Source: Candidatus Gastranaerophilales bacterium (GTDB taxonomy: Bacteria > Cyanobacteriota > Vampirovibrionia > Gastranaerophilales > Gastranaerophilaceae). Taken from it: 61,853 nucleotides of DNA. The stretch covers positions 1 to 61,853 of the forward strand of contig CALUQX010000017.1 in NCBI GenBank assembly GCA_944323045.1. Reading direction: 5' to 3'. This document shows positions 7,950 through 16,983 of this stretch, piece by piece (positions within the stretch are counted from its first letter, which is position 1; the number at the start of each line of letters is the position of its first letter). Under the pieces are notes generated by a model that worked only from the letters and a program-made list of their open reading frames with translations, had not been told where the DNA came from and ran no database searches. Both the position numbers and the translations under genes were made by a program.

Positions 7950-9862
7950 TCAAGTCCAAACCCTGTTATAAGAAATATTGCAAGGATATGGAAAAGATTT
8001 ACCGGCTGAAAAATTCCGATAAAGCATATCGCAAACAGACTCGCAATTACTGAAGGTAAAATGATTTTTCCGGCATTTTTAAATGAAAAAATAAACCCGA
8101 GAAGTACGTAGAGTAGAATAAAAATCGGCAGCAGAATTTTCAGGCAGGTAATTCTTACCTGTCTTATGCCGTTTGAAATTTCTACCGGCAGATTGATGTA
8201 GTGAATGTTTTCTATATCATTTAAAAACTGTACGTTTTCAGCGTCATACAAAACAATCATTGAATGATTTTTATCAAGCAGAAATTCATTTAGCTGAGGA
8301 ATTTTTGTAAAGGCTTCTTCACTGAAATAAGTATTCGGGAAGTGTTTTATGTTCCACAAGTCCTGCAGGGTGAGTATTTCATTAAACACGGCTAATTCTT
8401 CATCATAGAGTTTTGAGCGCAGGGTCATATTAGCTTTTTGTTGTTTTATTGAAGGTAAAAATTTGCTCAATGCATAATATGAAATATTATTTTCATGTAA
8501 TTTTTCACCGACAATTTCTTCGCGTTCAAGTATATCTTGCAAATTTTTCCCCTGAACAATTACAAAAGAGGTATTTGCATTCGTTGAAGTCACTTCTTTG
8601 TATAACTTTTCAGCCGCAAGCATCTGTTTAGACGGTTTGTACATAGTTCTAATATCATCGTTAAATTTTATTCTGAAAAGTCCTGTTGCAATAATCAGCG
8701 CAATAAAAATAAGAATTGCTTTTTTTATGCGCGTAAATTTCAAATTGAATTTATGACGGGAGGTCTGCGGCGGTAAAAACTGATAAAAAAGTATAACTAT
8801 AAAATATACTGTGATTAATCCGGCAGAGGTAAAGACAGCCATTTGTTTAAGCAATTCTATACCCGACAACATCAAAATTAACAGTGCGCAAACTGTTGAA
8901 AGCATACTTACTGTTAAACTTTTGAAAACTTTTTTTATATTGCATTCCATTAAATAATGAAAAGAATAATCCACACAAATTCCTATGAGTGTAGTTGAAA
9001 ATACAAATGTCAGAACATGTATTGAGGAAAATAATAGAGAAGTTGTGAGATATCCCATTCCCATACCGAGTGCAAGGCTTGCAAGAATCGGCAGAAGAAT
9101 TTTTAACGAGCGGAAATACCATAGAATTAACCCGCTTACAAAAAGTGCCGAAATAATACAAATTATATTTGTTTCAGTCATTGAGCGCGCACTTGCGTAA
9201 TATGAATGAATCGGTGCGCCTGTCAGGTAGATATTTACAAGTTCATTACTCTGCGATTTTTGCAAATCAATGAGTTTTTTAACTTCTTTATTCATAACAG
9301 ACGGCGAAAGTGCAAGTTCTTTTTCAACTTTTAGATTTATAATTTCATAAAATTTGCCGTTTACAGAATTCATAATTCCGCCGCTGCCGAGTGAAGTTAT
9401 GTAGTCTGTGAACAGCAAAAACGGATCTTCCTCCTCCGGCAGGAGTGAGAAGCCGAATGGATTATACAGATTGTCAACTGCCTGCTGTGTAATTGTTTCA
9501 AAATCACCGGAGTTCATTGTTTTGTAATCTTTATAAGAAAGAAGATTGTTTTTATACTTTTTATAAAATTCAAGTGTTCGGGCAAAATCTGCAGACTGAA
9601 TTTCAAAACAATTTTTATCAATTTTGTTTAAAAAATTTTCTTTTGATTTTTCAAGCGCATCCGGATTAACACTCTCCAGCAAAACATTAATATTTGCCGA
9701 ATATTTGCCGCTTAAATTAACGAGTAATTCATCTTTAACACCATTTGAAAAAAATGCACGCAAAAGATTTGTCTCAACATGCTGTGGTTTAATTAGTGCG
9801 AGAATTGTTATTCCTGCAAGAACTATTATAAAAAGTATTCTTAAGATGTTTATTTTTTTCAT
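7757..9862 (-). CDS. MMPL/RND-type exporter of the APE locus
   Basis: About 701 residues from the ATG at 9862; an in-frame GTG at 9871 is less likely. One N-terminal membrane helix is followed by a large extracytoplasmic loop, a membrane bundle (about residues 225-385) with GMGMGYLTTSLLF and IGICVDYSFHYLMEC, a second loop and a second bundle ending ITGFGLDYAIFRFNG and LGLLSSYILSILL. The GhxxDY(S/A) motifs mark the MMPL/RND superfamily (COG4258). In APE loci such a protein is thought to move the lipid-linked polyene towards the outer membrane. It follows the LolA-like gene directly. Its 3' end overlaps the opposite-strand phosphopantetheinyl transferase gene by 193 bp. Confidence 0.88.
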   Translation of the reverse strand: MKKINILRILFIIVLAGITILALIKPQHVETNLLRAFFSNGVKDELLVNLSGKYSANINVLLESVNPDALEKSKENFLNKIDKNCFEIQSADFARTLEFYKKYKNNLLSYKDYKTMNSGDFETITQQAVDNLYNPFGFSLLPEEEDPFLLFTDYITSLGSGGIMNSVNGKFYEIINLKVEKELALSPSVMNKEVKKLIDLQKSQSNELVNIYLTGAPIHSYYASARSMTETNIICIISALFVSGLILWYFRSLKILLPILASLALGMGMGYLTTSLLFSSIHVLTFVFSTTLIGICVDYSFHYLMECNIKKVFKSLTVSMLSTVCALLILMLSGIELLKQMAVFTSAGLITVYFIVILFYQFLPPQTSRHKFNLKFTRIKKAILIFIALIIATGLFRIKFNDDIRTMYKPSKQMLAAEKLYKEVTSTNANTSFVIVQGKNLQDILEREEIVGEKLHENNISYYALSKFLPSIKQQKANMTLRSKLYDEELAVFNEILTLQDLWNIKHFPNTYFSEEAFTKIPQLNEFLLDKNHSMIVLYDAENVQFLNDIENIHYINLPVEISNGIRQVRITCLKILLPIFILLYVLLGFIFSFKNAGKIILPSVIASLFAICFIGIFQPVNLFHILAIFLITGFGLDYAIFRFNGSKNSNDAVLISCITTVFSFLMLAFTSFKLISSLGFVLALGLLSSYILSILLISKD

Positions 9863-9863
9863 A

Positions 9864-10379
9864 TTAATCACAATAGAAATTTATGGTTGTTTTGCTGCCG
9901 TTTAAAGGATTTATATTAATTCTGTTAATATATTGCTGTCCGGATATAATGATACTTTCAAGCTGCTGCGCGGCAGGAGATTTTTCTTTTGGTTTTAGGG
10001 CTACTGTCCAGAATCCGTTTTCATTTATGTAAAACAGGTTAAAATTTTTATTGATAAACGAATAATTTTTATTTGCGATACCGGTTACAATATTGTTTAT
10101 TTGTTTGTTGTTTTCTGAGGTGTAAGAAGTTGTTGTTTTTACGGGGTATAGTGTTTCAAATATAACACCTTTTTCTTTTATAAATTGAAAGTTTCCGCCG
10201 GATTTGAGTGTGCGTTTTGGAAAAACTTTTTCCTGCGTAAATTTGCAGGAAATACTGTTCAGTGCCGGCAGTTTTGCTTCAATGTTTTCCGGAGTTGACG
10301 GAAAATCAAAGACATTAGCCGCAAATGCAGCCGAACATATGATTAAAGATATGAAAAACAGTGTTATATACTTAAACAT
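9864..10379 (-). CDS. LolA-like periplasmic carrier of the APE locus
   Basis: 171 residues with a signal peptide (MFKYITLFFISLIICSAAFA). The mature part has the LolA-like start LPALNSISCKFTQEKVFPKRTLKSGGNFQF, in which CKFTQEK and SGG-F-F are family hallmarks, then alternating beta strands as in the LolA half-barrel. It should carry a lipid-linked product across the periplasm, working with the adjacent MMPL exporter. The gene overlaps the thioesterase gene by 16 bp, consistent with translational coupling. Confidence 0.82.
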   Translation of the reverse strand: MFKYITLFFISLIICSAAFAANVFDFPSTPENIEAKLPALNSISCKFTQEKVFPKRTLKSGGNFQFIKEKGVIFETLYPVKTTTSYTSENNKQINNIVTGIANKNYSFINKNFNLFYINENGFWTVALKPKEKSPAAQQLESIIISGQQYINRININPLNGSKTTINFYCD

Positions 10380-10780
10380 TTCAAGCCTTCTTTAAATTTT
10401 TCAGGTGCTTCGTAAACGCTTTTGCCGGATTTAACATCCACACAAATATTCATTGCGGATGCTTTAAATATAGTTTCATTTGTTTGTGCATCTTTAATAA
10501 TATATTTAACTTTCAAAGCCGGTTCAAACTCTTCCAGAATGGCTTTGATAATGAGTTTTTGTGCGAATGTTGCGGATTTTATATACTTCATTTCGACTTT
10601 TGCTACCGGATAGACAACGCCGTCTTCCTGCATTACTTTGTAATCATAACCGATTTTTTCAAGTAATTTGCTACAGGCAATTTCCATATATTTTAAATAG
10701 TTGCCATGCCAGACAACATTCATAGGGTCTAAATCGTGGAACGGAACTTCTACAATTGCTTCTGCTTCAACCAAATTCAT
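10364..10780 (-). CDS. Hotdog acyl-ACP/CoA thioesterase (APE locus)
   Basis: 138 residues of the 4HBT/YbgC family. FHDLDPMNVVWHGNYLKYMEIACSKLLEKIGYDY is the signature, with Asp in the D-x-x-x-V-V-W-H-G-N-Y catalytic segment. It should hydrolyse a thioester, probably releasing or proofreading the acyl chain. It lies between the ligase and the LolA-like gene, the position held by the thioesterase in known APE clusters. A paralogue with the same motif lies at 21451-21873, outside the cluster. Confidence 0.85.
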   Translation of the reverse strand: MNLVEAEAIVEVPFHDLDPMNVVWHGNYLKYMEIACSKLLEKIGYDYKVMQEDGVVYPVAKVEMKYIKSATFAQKLIIKAILEEFEPALKVKYIIKDAQTNETIFKASAMNICVDVKSGKSVYEAPEKFKEGLKCLSI

Positions 10781-10815
10781 AAATACCTCTTTTAGTTGAA
10801 TTATAAAACAAAATT

Positions 10816-12366
10816 TTATTTAATAAAAGTACCCGAAGAAAAATTATTTTTGCCGTCAGAATAAGAAAAATCAACTGACAGGTCATTATTCATAAGTCTG
10901 AGTATAATTTTAGTATCCGGTTTGATTATTTTTGAAAATTTAACTTTTTTAATTTTATTTTCTGAGATTTTACCAAAAATTTCGCCGGCAAAGAAATGCG
11001 CAAAATACAGTTGAACGACCCCGGGGAGAATCGGAATTTCTGGGAAATGTCCTTTAAAGAAATTGCTGTGGCGTAAAAAAGTTAACTCAAATTCTGCATG
11101 ATTACCGGTTATGTTACGCGTGAATATCAGCGGCATAGCTAAATTAAGCCCGAAGATTTTTTTAATTTTTTCTTTATCTGCTTTACCGCTTGTTGTTTTT
11201 GGAATTTCGTCAAGAAAGCGCCAGCGCTGCGGAACAATTTCAGAATATTTTCTGACATGGATTTTTAAATTTTTAGTAAAATCAGGCACTCCGGTGTTCA
11301 ATAGTTCCTCTTTGCCCTGAGGCGTCAGAACAACTATAGCGGCAGCTCTTTCTCCATTTTTAAAACAATATGAATTTTCGATTAACGAATGCCTGTTTAG
11401 ATATTCTTCCAATTCGTCTGCGGAAATTCTTTTTTCCTGTATTTTTAAAATTCTATCGGAACGATTCAAAACTTTAAAGGTATTACCCGATATTTCAACA
11501 ATATCGTTAACTGTAAGTTCATCTTCTAAAAAGTAATTTGATTTAACCCTCAACCGGCTGTCTGTATCTGTTGATATTTTAACGTTAGAACAAACAGTTA
11601 ATCCGGCGGCGTCAGAGGATGTTTTGTATCCTACAGTACTTGTTTCTGTGCTGCCGTAAATATCTACAACTCTGGAATTCTTTTCGAAATATTTAAATGT
11701 AGAATTTTTCAATGGCGCACCTGCTGAAAATATGTATTTCGGCGGCTGCGGATTGTTGTCATACTTTGCCATCATATCAAGAAATGACGGGGATGTAATA
11801 AATACATAATTTTTGTCTGTTATCTGTTCAGGAAATTTTACTACATCAGCATTTATAACAAATCCTTTTACAAGCGGCATTATAAATGCAAAAGTCAGAC
11901 TGAACATATGTGTAAATTTTGTTGTTGTGACAAAAACTAAACTTTTATCAATAGGAAACAGTTCATACATATCATCGGCTTCTGAAAGAACATTTTGCAA
12001 ATTTTTATGAACTTTTTTAGGGGTTGAGGTTGAACCGGAAGTGAATAGATTTATGAAAATTTTTTCCGGATTTATTACAGGCAATTCAAATTCTTCCTCT
12101 AAATTTTTAATTTCAGTGATGAACTCTCCTTCTAGCAAATACATCTTTGTAATGTCTTGCAGAAGAAAAATTTCTTTTCCTGCATATACTCCGGCTAAAA
12201 AATTTATGATAAATTCAAAATGGTCATCACAACACAACAAAAGATTTTTACATTCTGATTTTTTCAAAAATGCAGCCCGCGGGATGATGAGTTTTTTCAA
12301 ATCATGCCAGCTATATTCTTTGTTTTTATGTTTAAGTATTATTTTTTCACCACCGAAATCAAACAT
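10816..12366 (-). CDS. Fused AMP-dependent acyl ligase and hotdog dehydratase
   Basis: 516 residues with two parts. Residues 1 to about 410 are an adenylate-forming ligase: P-loop FTSGSTSTPKKVH, YGSTETS, and the C-terminal lysine motif IPKTTSGKADK. Residues from about 415 on carry FKGHFPEIPILPGVVQLYFAH, the FabA/FabZ-type hotdog signature. In described aryl-polyene loci the aryl-acid ligase and a dehydratase are adjacent; here I read them as one chain with no internal stop. The ligase should load an aryl or acyl starter onto an ACP. The start overlaps the next upstream gene by 8 bp. Confidence 0.87.
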   Translation of the reverse strand: MFDFGGEKIILKHKNKEYSWHDLKKLIIPRAAFLKKSECKNLLLCCDDHFEFIINFLAGVYAGKEIFLLQDITKMYLLEGEFITEIKNLEEEFELPVINPEKIFINLFTSGSTSTPKKVHKNLQNVLSEADDMYELFPIDKSLVFVTTTKFTHMFSLTFAFIMPLVKGFVINADVVKFPEQITDKNYVFITSPSFLDMMAKYDNNPQPPKYIFSAGAPLKNSTFKYFEKNSRVVDIYGSTETSTVGYKTSSDAAGLTVCSNVKISTDTDSRLRVKSNYFLEDELTVNDIVEISGNTFKVLNRSDRILKIQEKRISADELEEYLNRHSLIENSYCFKNGERAAAIVVLTPQGKEELLNTGVPDFTKNLKIHVRKYSEIVPQRWRFLDEIPKTTSGKADKEKIKKIFGLNLAMPLIFTRNITGNHAEFELTFLRHSNFFKGHFPEIPILPGVVQLYFAHFFAGEIFGKISENKIKKVKFSKIIKPDTKIILRLMNNDLSVDFSYSDGKNNFSSGTFIK

Positions 12367-12757
12367 TATGTCTTCTCTTAAAGATTATACGGACAATATA
12401 TTCAACCGCAAATACCATTCCTGTCAGTAAATATGAAATACATCCGTTGTAAATCATCCATACTTTCGGGCTCATAAATATTGTAGCAGAAGAAACCAGA
12501 AAGTTAAACATTAAAAATACGCACCATACATAAGTTAATTTTCTGGTATAACTTTTTACTATATCGGGCAGTTCTTTTCCTTCCATAAGTTTAGCAAATT
12601 TTTGAATAATTGTTTCTTTTGTAAAAATTGATGAGAAAAAGATAAAAAATATCAAAAGATTAATCGCTGCCGGATAAAATTTCAACGCAATTAAATGTGT
12701 AAAATGAAACACACCAATTACAATAAATGTAAAAAGTAGCGGGAAAATCATTTTCAT
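12359..12757 (-). CDS. COG4648-like small membrane protein of the APE locus
   Basis: 132 residues, mostly hydrophobic, with about four membrane helices (for example PLLFTFIVIGVFHFTHLIAL, AINLLIFFIFFSSIF, WCVFLMFNFLVSSATIFM, YLLTGMVFAVEYIVRIIF). A protein of this kind sits between the ACPs and the ligase in aryl-polyene clusters; its role is unknown. It overlaps both neighbours by a few bases (ATGA-type coupling), so it is clearly in the operon. Confidence 0.75.
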   Translation of the reverse strand: MKMIFPLLFTFIVIGVFHFTHLIALKFYPAAINLLIFFIFFSSIFTKETIIQKFAKLMEGKELPDIVKSYTRKLTYVWCVFLMFNFLVSSATIFMSPKVWMIYNGCISYLLTGMVFAVEYIVRIIFKRRHNV

Positions 12758-13005
12758 AACAATTCTTCAATGGCATTTACGACGTCATCAATAGTTCTGA
12801 TTTGTTTAAAATTTTCAGGAGAAATTTTTTTATGAGTGAACTGCTGGACTCTTACAGCCAGATCAACCGCATCAATACTGTCCAATTCCAAATCTTCAAA
12901 CAGATTTGCATCAGGGGTAATCTGTTTTTCATCAATTTCAAAATCTTCAGTAAGAATTTTGGTCAGTTCTTTTAATATGGTATCTTTTGATAATTTTTCA
13001 CTCAT
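12754..13005 (-). CDS. Acyl carrier protein 1 (APE locus)
   Basis: 83 residues. LFEDLELDSIDAVDLAVRVQQ contains the DSxD-type serine that carries phosphopantetheine. The flanking acidic helices (DTILKELTKILTEDFEIDE and DVVNAIEELL) complete the ACP fold. One of two tandem ACPs, 17 bp downstream of the second; two ACPs are typical for aryl-polyene synthesis. Confidence 0.9.
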   Translation of the reverse strand: MSEKLSKDTILKELTKILTEDFEIDEKQITPDANLFEDLELDSIDAVDLAVRVQQFTHKKISPENFKQIRTIDDVVNAIEELL

Positions 13006-13022
13006 TAATCTAACCTTAACCT

Positions 13023-13277
13023 TTATTGTTTTTGTGATTCAATAAAATCTGCCAGAGTTTTGACGGAATAGAAGTATTTTTTATTTTCATCGCTGTCCGG
13101 ACCCATTTGCAGATTGTATTTTTTCTTTAATGCCATACCAAGCTCCAGTGCATCAATAGAATCCAATCCGAGTCCTTCATTGAACAGCGGCGCCTCATCT
13201 TCAATGTCTTCCACTGTAATATCTTCTAGATCCAGTGCATCTATAATTAGCTGTTTAATCTCTTCAGTAATCATCAT
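13023..13277 (-). CDS. Acyl carrier protein 2 (APE locus)
   Basis: 84 residues. FNEGLGLDSIDALELGMALKKKY carries the modified serine. The sequence is only moderately like the neighbouring ACP, which suggests separate partners, for example starter loading against chain extension. It ends 17 bp before ACP 1 and follows the PlsC-like gene in the leftward operon. Confidence 0.9.
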   Translation of the reverse strand: MMITEEIKQLIIDALDLEDITVEDIEDEAPLFNEGLGLDSIDALELGMALKKKYNLQMGPDSDENKKYFYSVKTLADFIESQKQ

Positions 13278-13328
13278 CCTGCCTTCTTTTAATAATATGA
13301 TAAACTAAGCTGGATGTAATGTCAAATT

Positions 13329-14063
13329 TTATTGTATAGCTTTTTTAACTTGCTCCATTATTTCTTTGCGTGCTTTTATGTCAGGCAGATGAGAAAAGGC
13401 TGCAGGAGATATTTCGTCTTTTATATCGATAAAATAATTTACGGGCTTTTTCCCAACATTATAAATAGGTTCGCCTTTTTGCAAAAATGGATAATCAGTT
13501 GTAATTTTTACCGGAACTATACCTGCATTTGAATGTAAAGATATTACAGCAGAGCCTTTATGTAATTTAAGCTTTTCATCAGGTTTGGTTCTTGTGCCTG
13601 TCGGAAAAATCACTATATTAAATCCCTGCTTTAAAAGTTGTTCGGATTCTGCTTTCAATAGGTCTAAATCAATATCATTGATGATATAAACAGATTTTAC
13701 AATATTTCGGAACAGTGGATTTTTGAGAGTGTCTTTTTTGGCAAGACATACAGAATTCGGTATTTCGCTAATCAAAATTATGATATCAATAAAACTCGGG
13801 TGGCTTGCCACAACTATTTTGCCTGAAAGATTGTTGAGTTTTGCTCGATTGTTATAATGAATTTTTACAATATCAAGTTTCTGTATCAGATTGATAAAAA
13901 ATCGCCATGATGAACGCACTATATTTGCGTATTCGGATATTTGTTTATCTTTAGGTACAGTTAATTTTATATAAGGAAATATGAGAAAACTTATTACACC
14001 TGCTCCGCTTCCGAATAATAAAAAACTAAAAAGGACTTTAATCAAACGGATGAATCCGGTCAT
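13329..14063 (-). CDS. PlsC-like 1-acyl-glycerol-3-phosphate acyltransferase homologue
   Basis: 244 residues with one N-terminal membrane segment (VLFSFLLFGSGAGVISFLIF). Acyltransferase motif I is SHPSFID (HxxxxD type) and motif III is FPTGTRT, in which the usual Glu of FPEGTR is Thr. Its place between the ACP genes and the CLF-like gene matches the acyltransferase of known APE clusters, where it probably joins the polyene to a glycerol or lipid anchor. The stop overlaps nothing downstream; the start overlaps the CLF-like gene by 4 bp. Confidence 0.82.
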   Translation of the reverse strand: MTGFIRLIKVLFSFLLFGSGAGVISFLIFPYIKLTVPKDKQISEYANIVRSSWRFFINLIQKLDIVKIHYNNRAKLNNLSGKIVVASHPSFIDIIILISEIPNSVCLAKKDTLKNPLFRNIVKSVYIINDIDLDLLKAESEQLLKQGFNIVIFPTGTRTKPDEKLKLHKGSAVISLHSNAGIVPVKITTDYPFLQKGEPIYNVGKKPVNYFIDIKDEISPAAFSHLPDIKARKEIMEQVKKAIQ

Positions 14064-14653
14064 TTTACCCTCCTTAGCGTGTAAAAAGGCGCATCAAACG
14101 AGTCTTTTTCATTGTTTAAGAATTTTATGAATTCTTCAAGCTCGTTTTTTACACCGGTATTTTGTCGGAGTTCTAAAATAATTTCATCAGCATCTGGTGC
14201 TGCTGTTTTCCCGATAAGACAGGAAACACTTGCAGGACGCGGGAATGTATCTGCATAACAAAACAATACAGTATCAGTTTCTGTCAAAGCTGCTGATAAC
14301 CCGTTAGAAAGACTGTGTTCTCCTGCGGAGATGGCATTATACTTGTGTTTAATGTTATTTAACAAGGAAAAAATTCCCGCTGTTGAATTGTGCACAGAAG
14401 AAGAAAACGCAATCGGTGATACTTCATTGTCCTGACTGTATTGTGAAATTAGTTTGTTAAGTATATCCAATTCACCATACTGCGACGCAAATACAAGATT
14501 TATATCTTTTCCGTCATAACAATCGTACATAGTTGAAAAGGCAGATTTTACAAGCGGACTTAATTTGCGCCTTGTCATCATTGGAATAAAGGACAAATCA
14601 GGCTTTTCGTCTGTTGAGTATGATTTTTTGTATATGAAAAATTTTTCGTTCAT
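14060..14653 (-). CDS. Chain-length-factor-like ketosynthase fragment protein
   Basis: 197 residues, about half a normal ketosynthase, matching the short beta-ketoacyl-synthase N-domain family (Ketoacyl-synt_2 type) found in aryl-polyene loci. The segment where the active cysteine would be reads SPIAFSSSVHNSTAG, with no cysteine, so it should be a non-catalytic partner that helps set chain length with the adjacent KS at 14683. It is the first gene of the leftward operon, starting 29 bp from the divergent KS gene. Confidence 0.8.
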   Translation of the reverse strand: MNEKFFIYKKSYSTDEKPDLSFIPMMTRRKLSPLVKSAFSTMYDCYDGKDINLVFASQYGELDILNKLISQYSQDNEVSPIAFSSSVHNSTAGIFSLLNNIKHKYNAISAGEHSLSNGLSAALTETDTVLFCYADTFPRPASVSCLIGKTAAPDADEIILELRQNTGVKNELEEFIKFLNNEKDSFDAPFYTLRRVK

Positions 14654-14682
14654 GCTATCATATTAATATAGTTGGAGAGAAA
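14654..14682. promoter_or_regulatory. Divergent promoter gap between the two APE operons
   Basis: Only 29 bp separate the two start codons, leaving room for ribosome sites (GGAGAG on the plus strand) but not for two full promoters. The promoters must therefore extend into the opposite coding regions, so the two operons are likely co-regulated. Confidence 0.5.
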
Positions 14683-15807
14683 ATGCAAAACACAATTTCT
14701 ATCACTAAATATGAGGCGATTTGTAATCTTGGCAATAGTATTGATGAGATTTTTAATAATGCGCTGAAAAGTGATAATGATTTTTTTACACCTGTAGATT
14801 CAATTGTTAAAGGTGAGACATTCCCGCTTGGAAAAATCAATTGTGTTTTGCCGGAAATCACAGAAGAAGATTACAATATTCGCTGCAACAGACTTTTACT
14901 GTATCTTTTGGACAAACTGGATAAAGATATTGCTGTTTTGAAAGAAAAATACGGCAATAACCGCATAGGTGTAATCGTTGCAAATACAAATTCCGGAGTT
15001 GATGAATACGAAAAATCAGGGAATAAAAAGCATTTTGAGATAGGTAATCCGGCTGAATTCATAAAAAAACATCTCGGATTAAACAGTTTTTATGCAAGTG
15101 TTTCTACAGCGTGTTCTTCAGGGATAAAAACATTTTCGACGGCACAAAAGTTGATTAACAAAGGTATTTGTGATGCGGTAATAGTTGCTGGTGTTGATGC
15201 ACTCTCCAAACTGCCAGTTTTCGGGTTTCATTCTCTGGAGGTTCTTTCAAAAACACGCACAAATCCGTTTTCTAAGAATCGCAACGGTATAAATATCGGC
15301 GAGGCTGCAGCTATTTTTATTGTAGAAAAAGAAGGGGCAGGCATGATTATAAAAGGTATGGGCGAGACTTCTGATGCTTATCATGCTGCAACACCTGATC
15401 CCAAAGGGTATGAAGCTTCCCGTGCAATACAAATGGCGTTGAAAAATGCAGAATTATCACCTGATGCTATTGATTATATAAATCTTCACGGTACAGGAAC
15501 AATAAGCAATGATTTAATGGAGGCAAACGCTATATATAATGTTTTTGGTGGCTGTACAGAAGTCTCTTCAACAAAACCGCTAACCGGACATTGTCTTGGC
15601 GCTGCTGCATCACTTGAAACAGCTTTATGCTGTGAAGTTTTGAAACATCAAACATTACTGCCGCATATTTATGACGGTGAATATGATTATGCTTTGCCCG
15701 AACTCAATCTTGTTACAAAACCCGTGCACAAAAAGGTCGATAATGTACTGTGTACTTCATTTGGATTTGGCGGAACAAATGCGGCACTAATTCTGGGGAG
15801 ACGATAA
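14683..15807 (+). CDS. Beta-ketoacyl-ACP synthase, APE-type (first KS)
   Basis: 374 residues. Catalytic Cys lies in ASVSTACSSGIKTF. The two histidines are in NLHGTGTISND and TGHCLGAAAS. FGFGGTNAALILG closes the thiolase fold. It should condense malonyl units, probably as a dimer with the cysteine-less half-KS made by the divergent gene, as in characterised aryl-polyene synthases. First gene of the rightward operon; its stop overlaps the next ATG (TAATG). Confidence 0.9.
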   Translation: MQNTISITKYEAICNLGNSIDEIFNNALKSDNDFFTPVDSIVKGETFPLGKINCVLPEITEEDYNIRCNRLLLYLLDKLDKDIAVLKEKYGNNRIGVIVANTNSGVDEYEKSGNKKHFEIGNPAEFIKKHLGLNSFYASVSTACSSGIKTFSTAQKLINKGICDAVIVAGVDALSKLPVFGFHSLEVLSKTRTNPFSKNRNGINIGEAAAIFIVEKEGAGMIIKGMGETSDAYHAATPDPKGYEASRAIQMALKNAELSPDAIDYINLHGTGTISNDLMEANAIYNVFGGCTEVSSTKPLTGHCLGAAASLETALCCEVLKHQTLLPHIYDGEYDYALPELNLVTKPVHKKVDNVLCTSFGFGGTNAALILGRR

Positions 15808-16262
15808 TGCAAAATTACGATATGGAAAAAGTTTTACCGCATAGTTACCCTATGATATTTGTAGATGATGTTATCAGCTACAATTTTGAGGAGCGTTCTG
15901 TCGAAACTATTGTCAGAATTCATGAAGACAAAATTTTCTTTGACAAATCCATAAACGGTGTGCCAGCTATTGCCGGTATAGAATATATGGCGCAGACTCT
16001 TGGCTGCTACTCATATTTTCGCAACGGTGAAAAACCGCCGCGAATAGGATTTTTGCTCGGAACAAGACTGTATAAAAATTACATCTCACATTTTGAAAAC
16101 GGTGAAACTTATAAAGTAAAAGCAAAAGAAATTTTTTCTGATAATGAACTTGTTTCATTTGAGTGTTTAATTTATAATGAAGATACGGTATGCGCAGAGG
16201 CTGTAATAAACGCTTATCTGCCGTCAAATGATTTAAATCTTACAGGTATGTTGAATGAATAA
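15807..16262 (+). CDS. 3-hydroxyacyl-ACP dehydratase, APE-type
   Basis: 151 residues from the ATG at 15807 (MQNYDMEKVLPHSYPM), which overlaps the upstream stop; longer forms starting inside the KS gene lack family similarity. LPHSYPMIFVDDVISYN is the hotdog dehydratase N-terminus (the His of PHSYPM is catalytic in the family) and AIAGIEYMAQTLGCYS replaces the FabZ PGVLxxEAMAQ segment. It should dehydrate the ketoreduced chain to build the polyene. It overlaps the next gene by 8 bp. Confidence 0.88.
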   Translation: MQNYDMEKVLPHSYPMIFVDDVISYNFEERSVETIVRIHEDKIFFDKSINGVPAIAGIEYMAQTLGCYSYFRNGEKPPRIGFLLGTRLYKNYISHFENGETYKVKAKEIFSDNELVSFECLIYNEDTVCAEAVINAYLPSNDLNLTGMLNE

Positions 16263-16983
16263 AACAGTTTTAATAACAGGCTCAAGCCGCGGAATAGGTC
16301 GTGAAACAGCTTTATATCTTGCAAATAAAGGATATGATATCGTCCTGCATTGCCATAGTAATATTCAAAAAGCAGAAGAAACAGCAAAAGAAATAGAGTT
16401 ATCCGGACAAAAGGCAAGAATTTTACAGTTCAATATTGCTGATAGAATAGAATGTAAAAATGTGATAACAGATGATATTGAAAAAAACGGGGTTTATTAC
16501 GGTACTGTACTTAATGCCGGAATTTCAAGAGATAACGTTTTTCCTGCAATGGAAGATGATGAGTGGGATGATGTCATAAACACAAACCTCGGCGGCTTTT
16601 ACAATGTTTTGAAACCAATTGTTATGCCTATGATATCTGAACGCGTAAAAGGGCGGATTGTCACACTGTCATCAATCTCAGGACTTGCCGGAAACCGCGG
16701 TCAGGTAAATTACAGTGCCTCAAAAGCCGGTATAATAGGCGCAACAAAATCTCTGGCACTGGAGCTTGCAAAACGCGGTATTACTGTAAACTGTGTTGCC
16801 CCAGGGGTAATTGATACTGATATGACAAAAGACCTGCCTGTTGATGAACTTAAGAAACTCATTCCAATGAAACGTATGGGTACAGCAAAAGAAGTTGCCG
16901 CACTAATCAGTTTTCTTCTGAGTGAAGACGCATCATATATAACCGGACAGGTGATATCAGTAAACGGAGGGCTGCATTTATGA
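16255..16983 (+). CDS. 3-oxoacyl-ACP reductase, FabG-like (APE locus)
   Basis: 242 residues, a classical short-chain dehydrogenase. NAD(P)-binding TGSSRGIGRETALYLA, LNAGIS, catalytic Ser in TLSSISG and the Tyr-Lys pair in VNYSASKAGIIG. The end, ASYITGQVISVNGGLHL, is FabG-like. It should reduce the beta-keto group in each polyene cycle. It is in the rightward operon and overlaps both neighbours by a few bases. Confidence 0.93.
   Translation: MNKTVLITGSSRGIGRETALYLANKGYDIVLHCHSNIQKAEETAKEIELSGQKARILQFNIADRIECKNVITDDIEKNGVYYGTVLNAGISRDNVFPAMEDDEWDDVINTNLGGFYNVLKPIVMPMISERVKGRIVTLSSISGLAGNRGQVNYSASKAGIIGATKSLALELAKRGITVNCVAPGVIDTDMTKDLPVDELKKLIPMKRMGTAKEVAALISFLLSEDASYITGQVISVNGGLHL

Noticed and set aside
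8847-9161. 104-codon frame inside the MMPL exporter gene
   Set aside because: Same strand, other frame, fully inside a gene with clear family motifs; Cys/Tyr-rich shadow composition.
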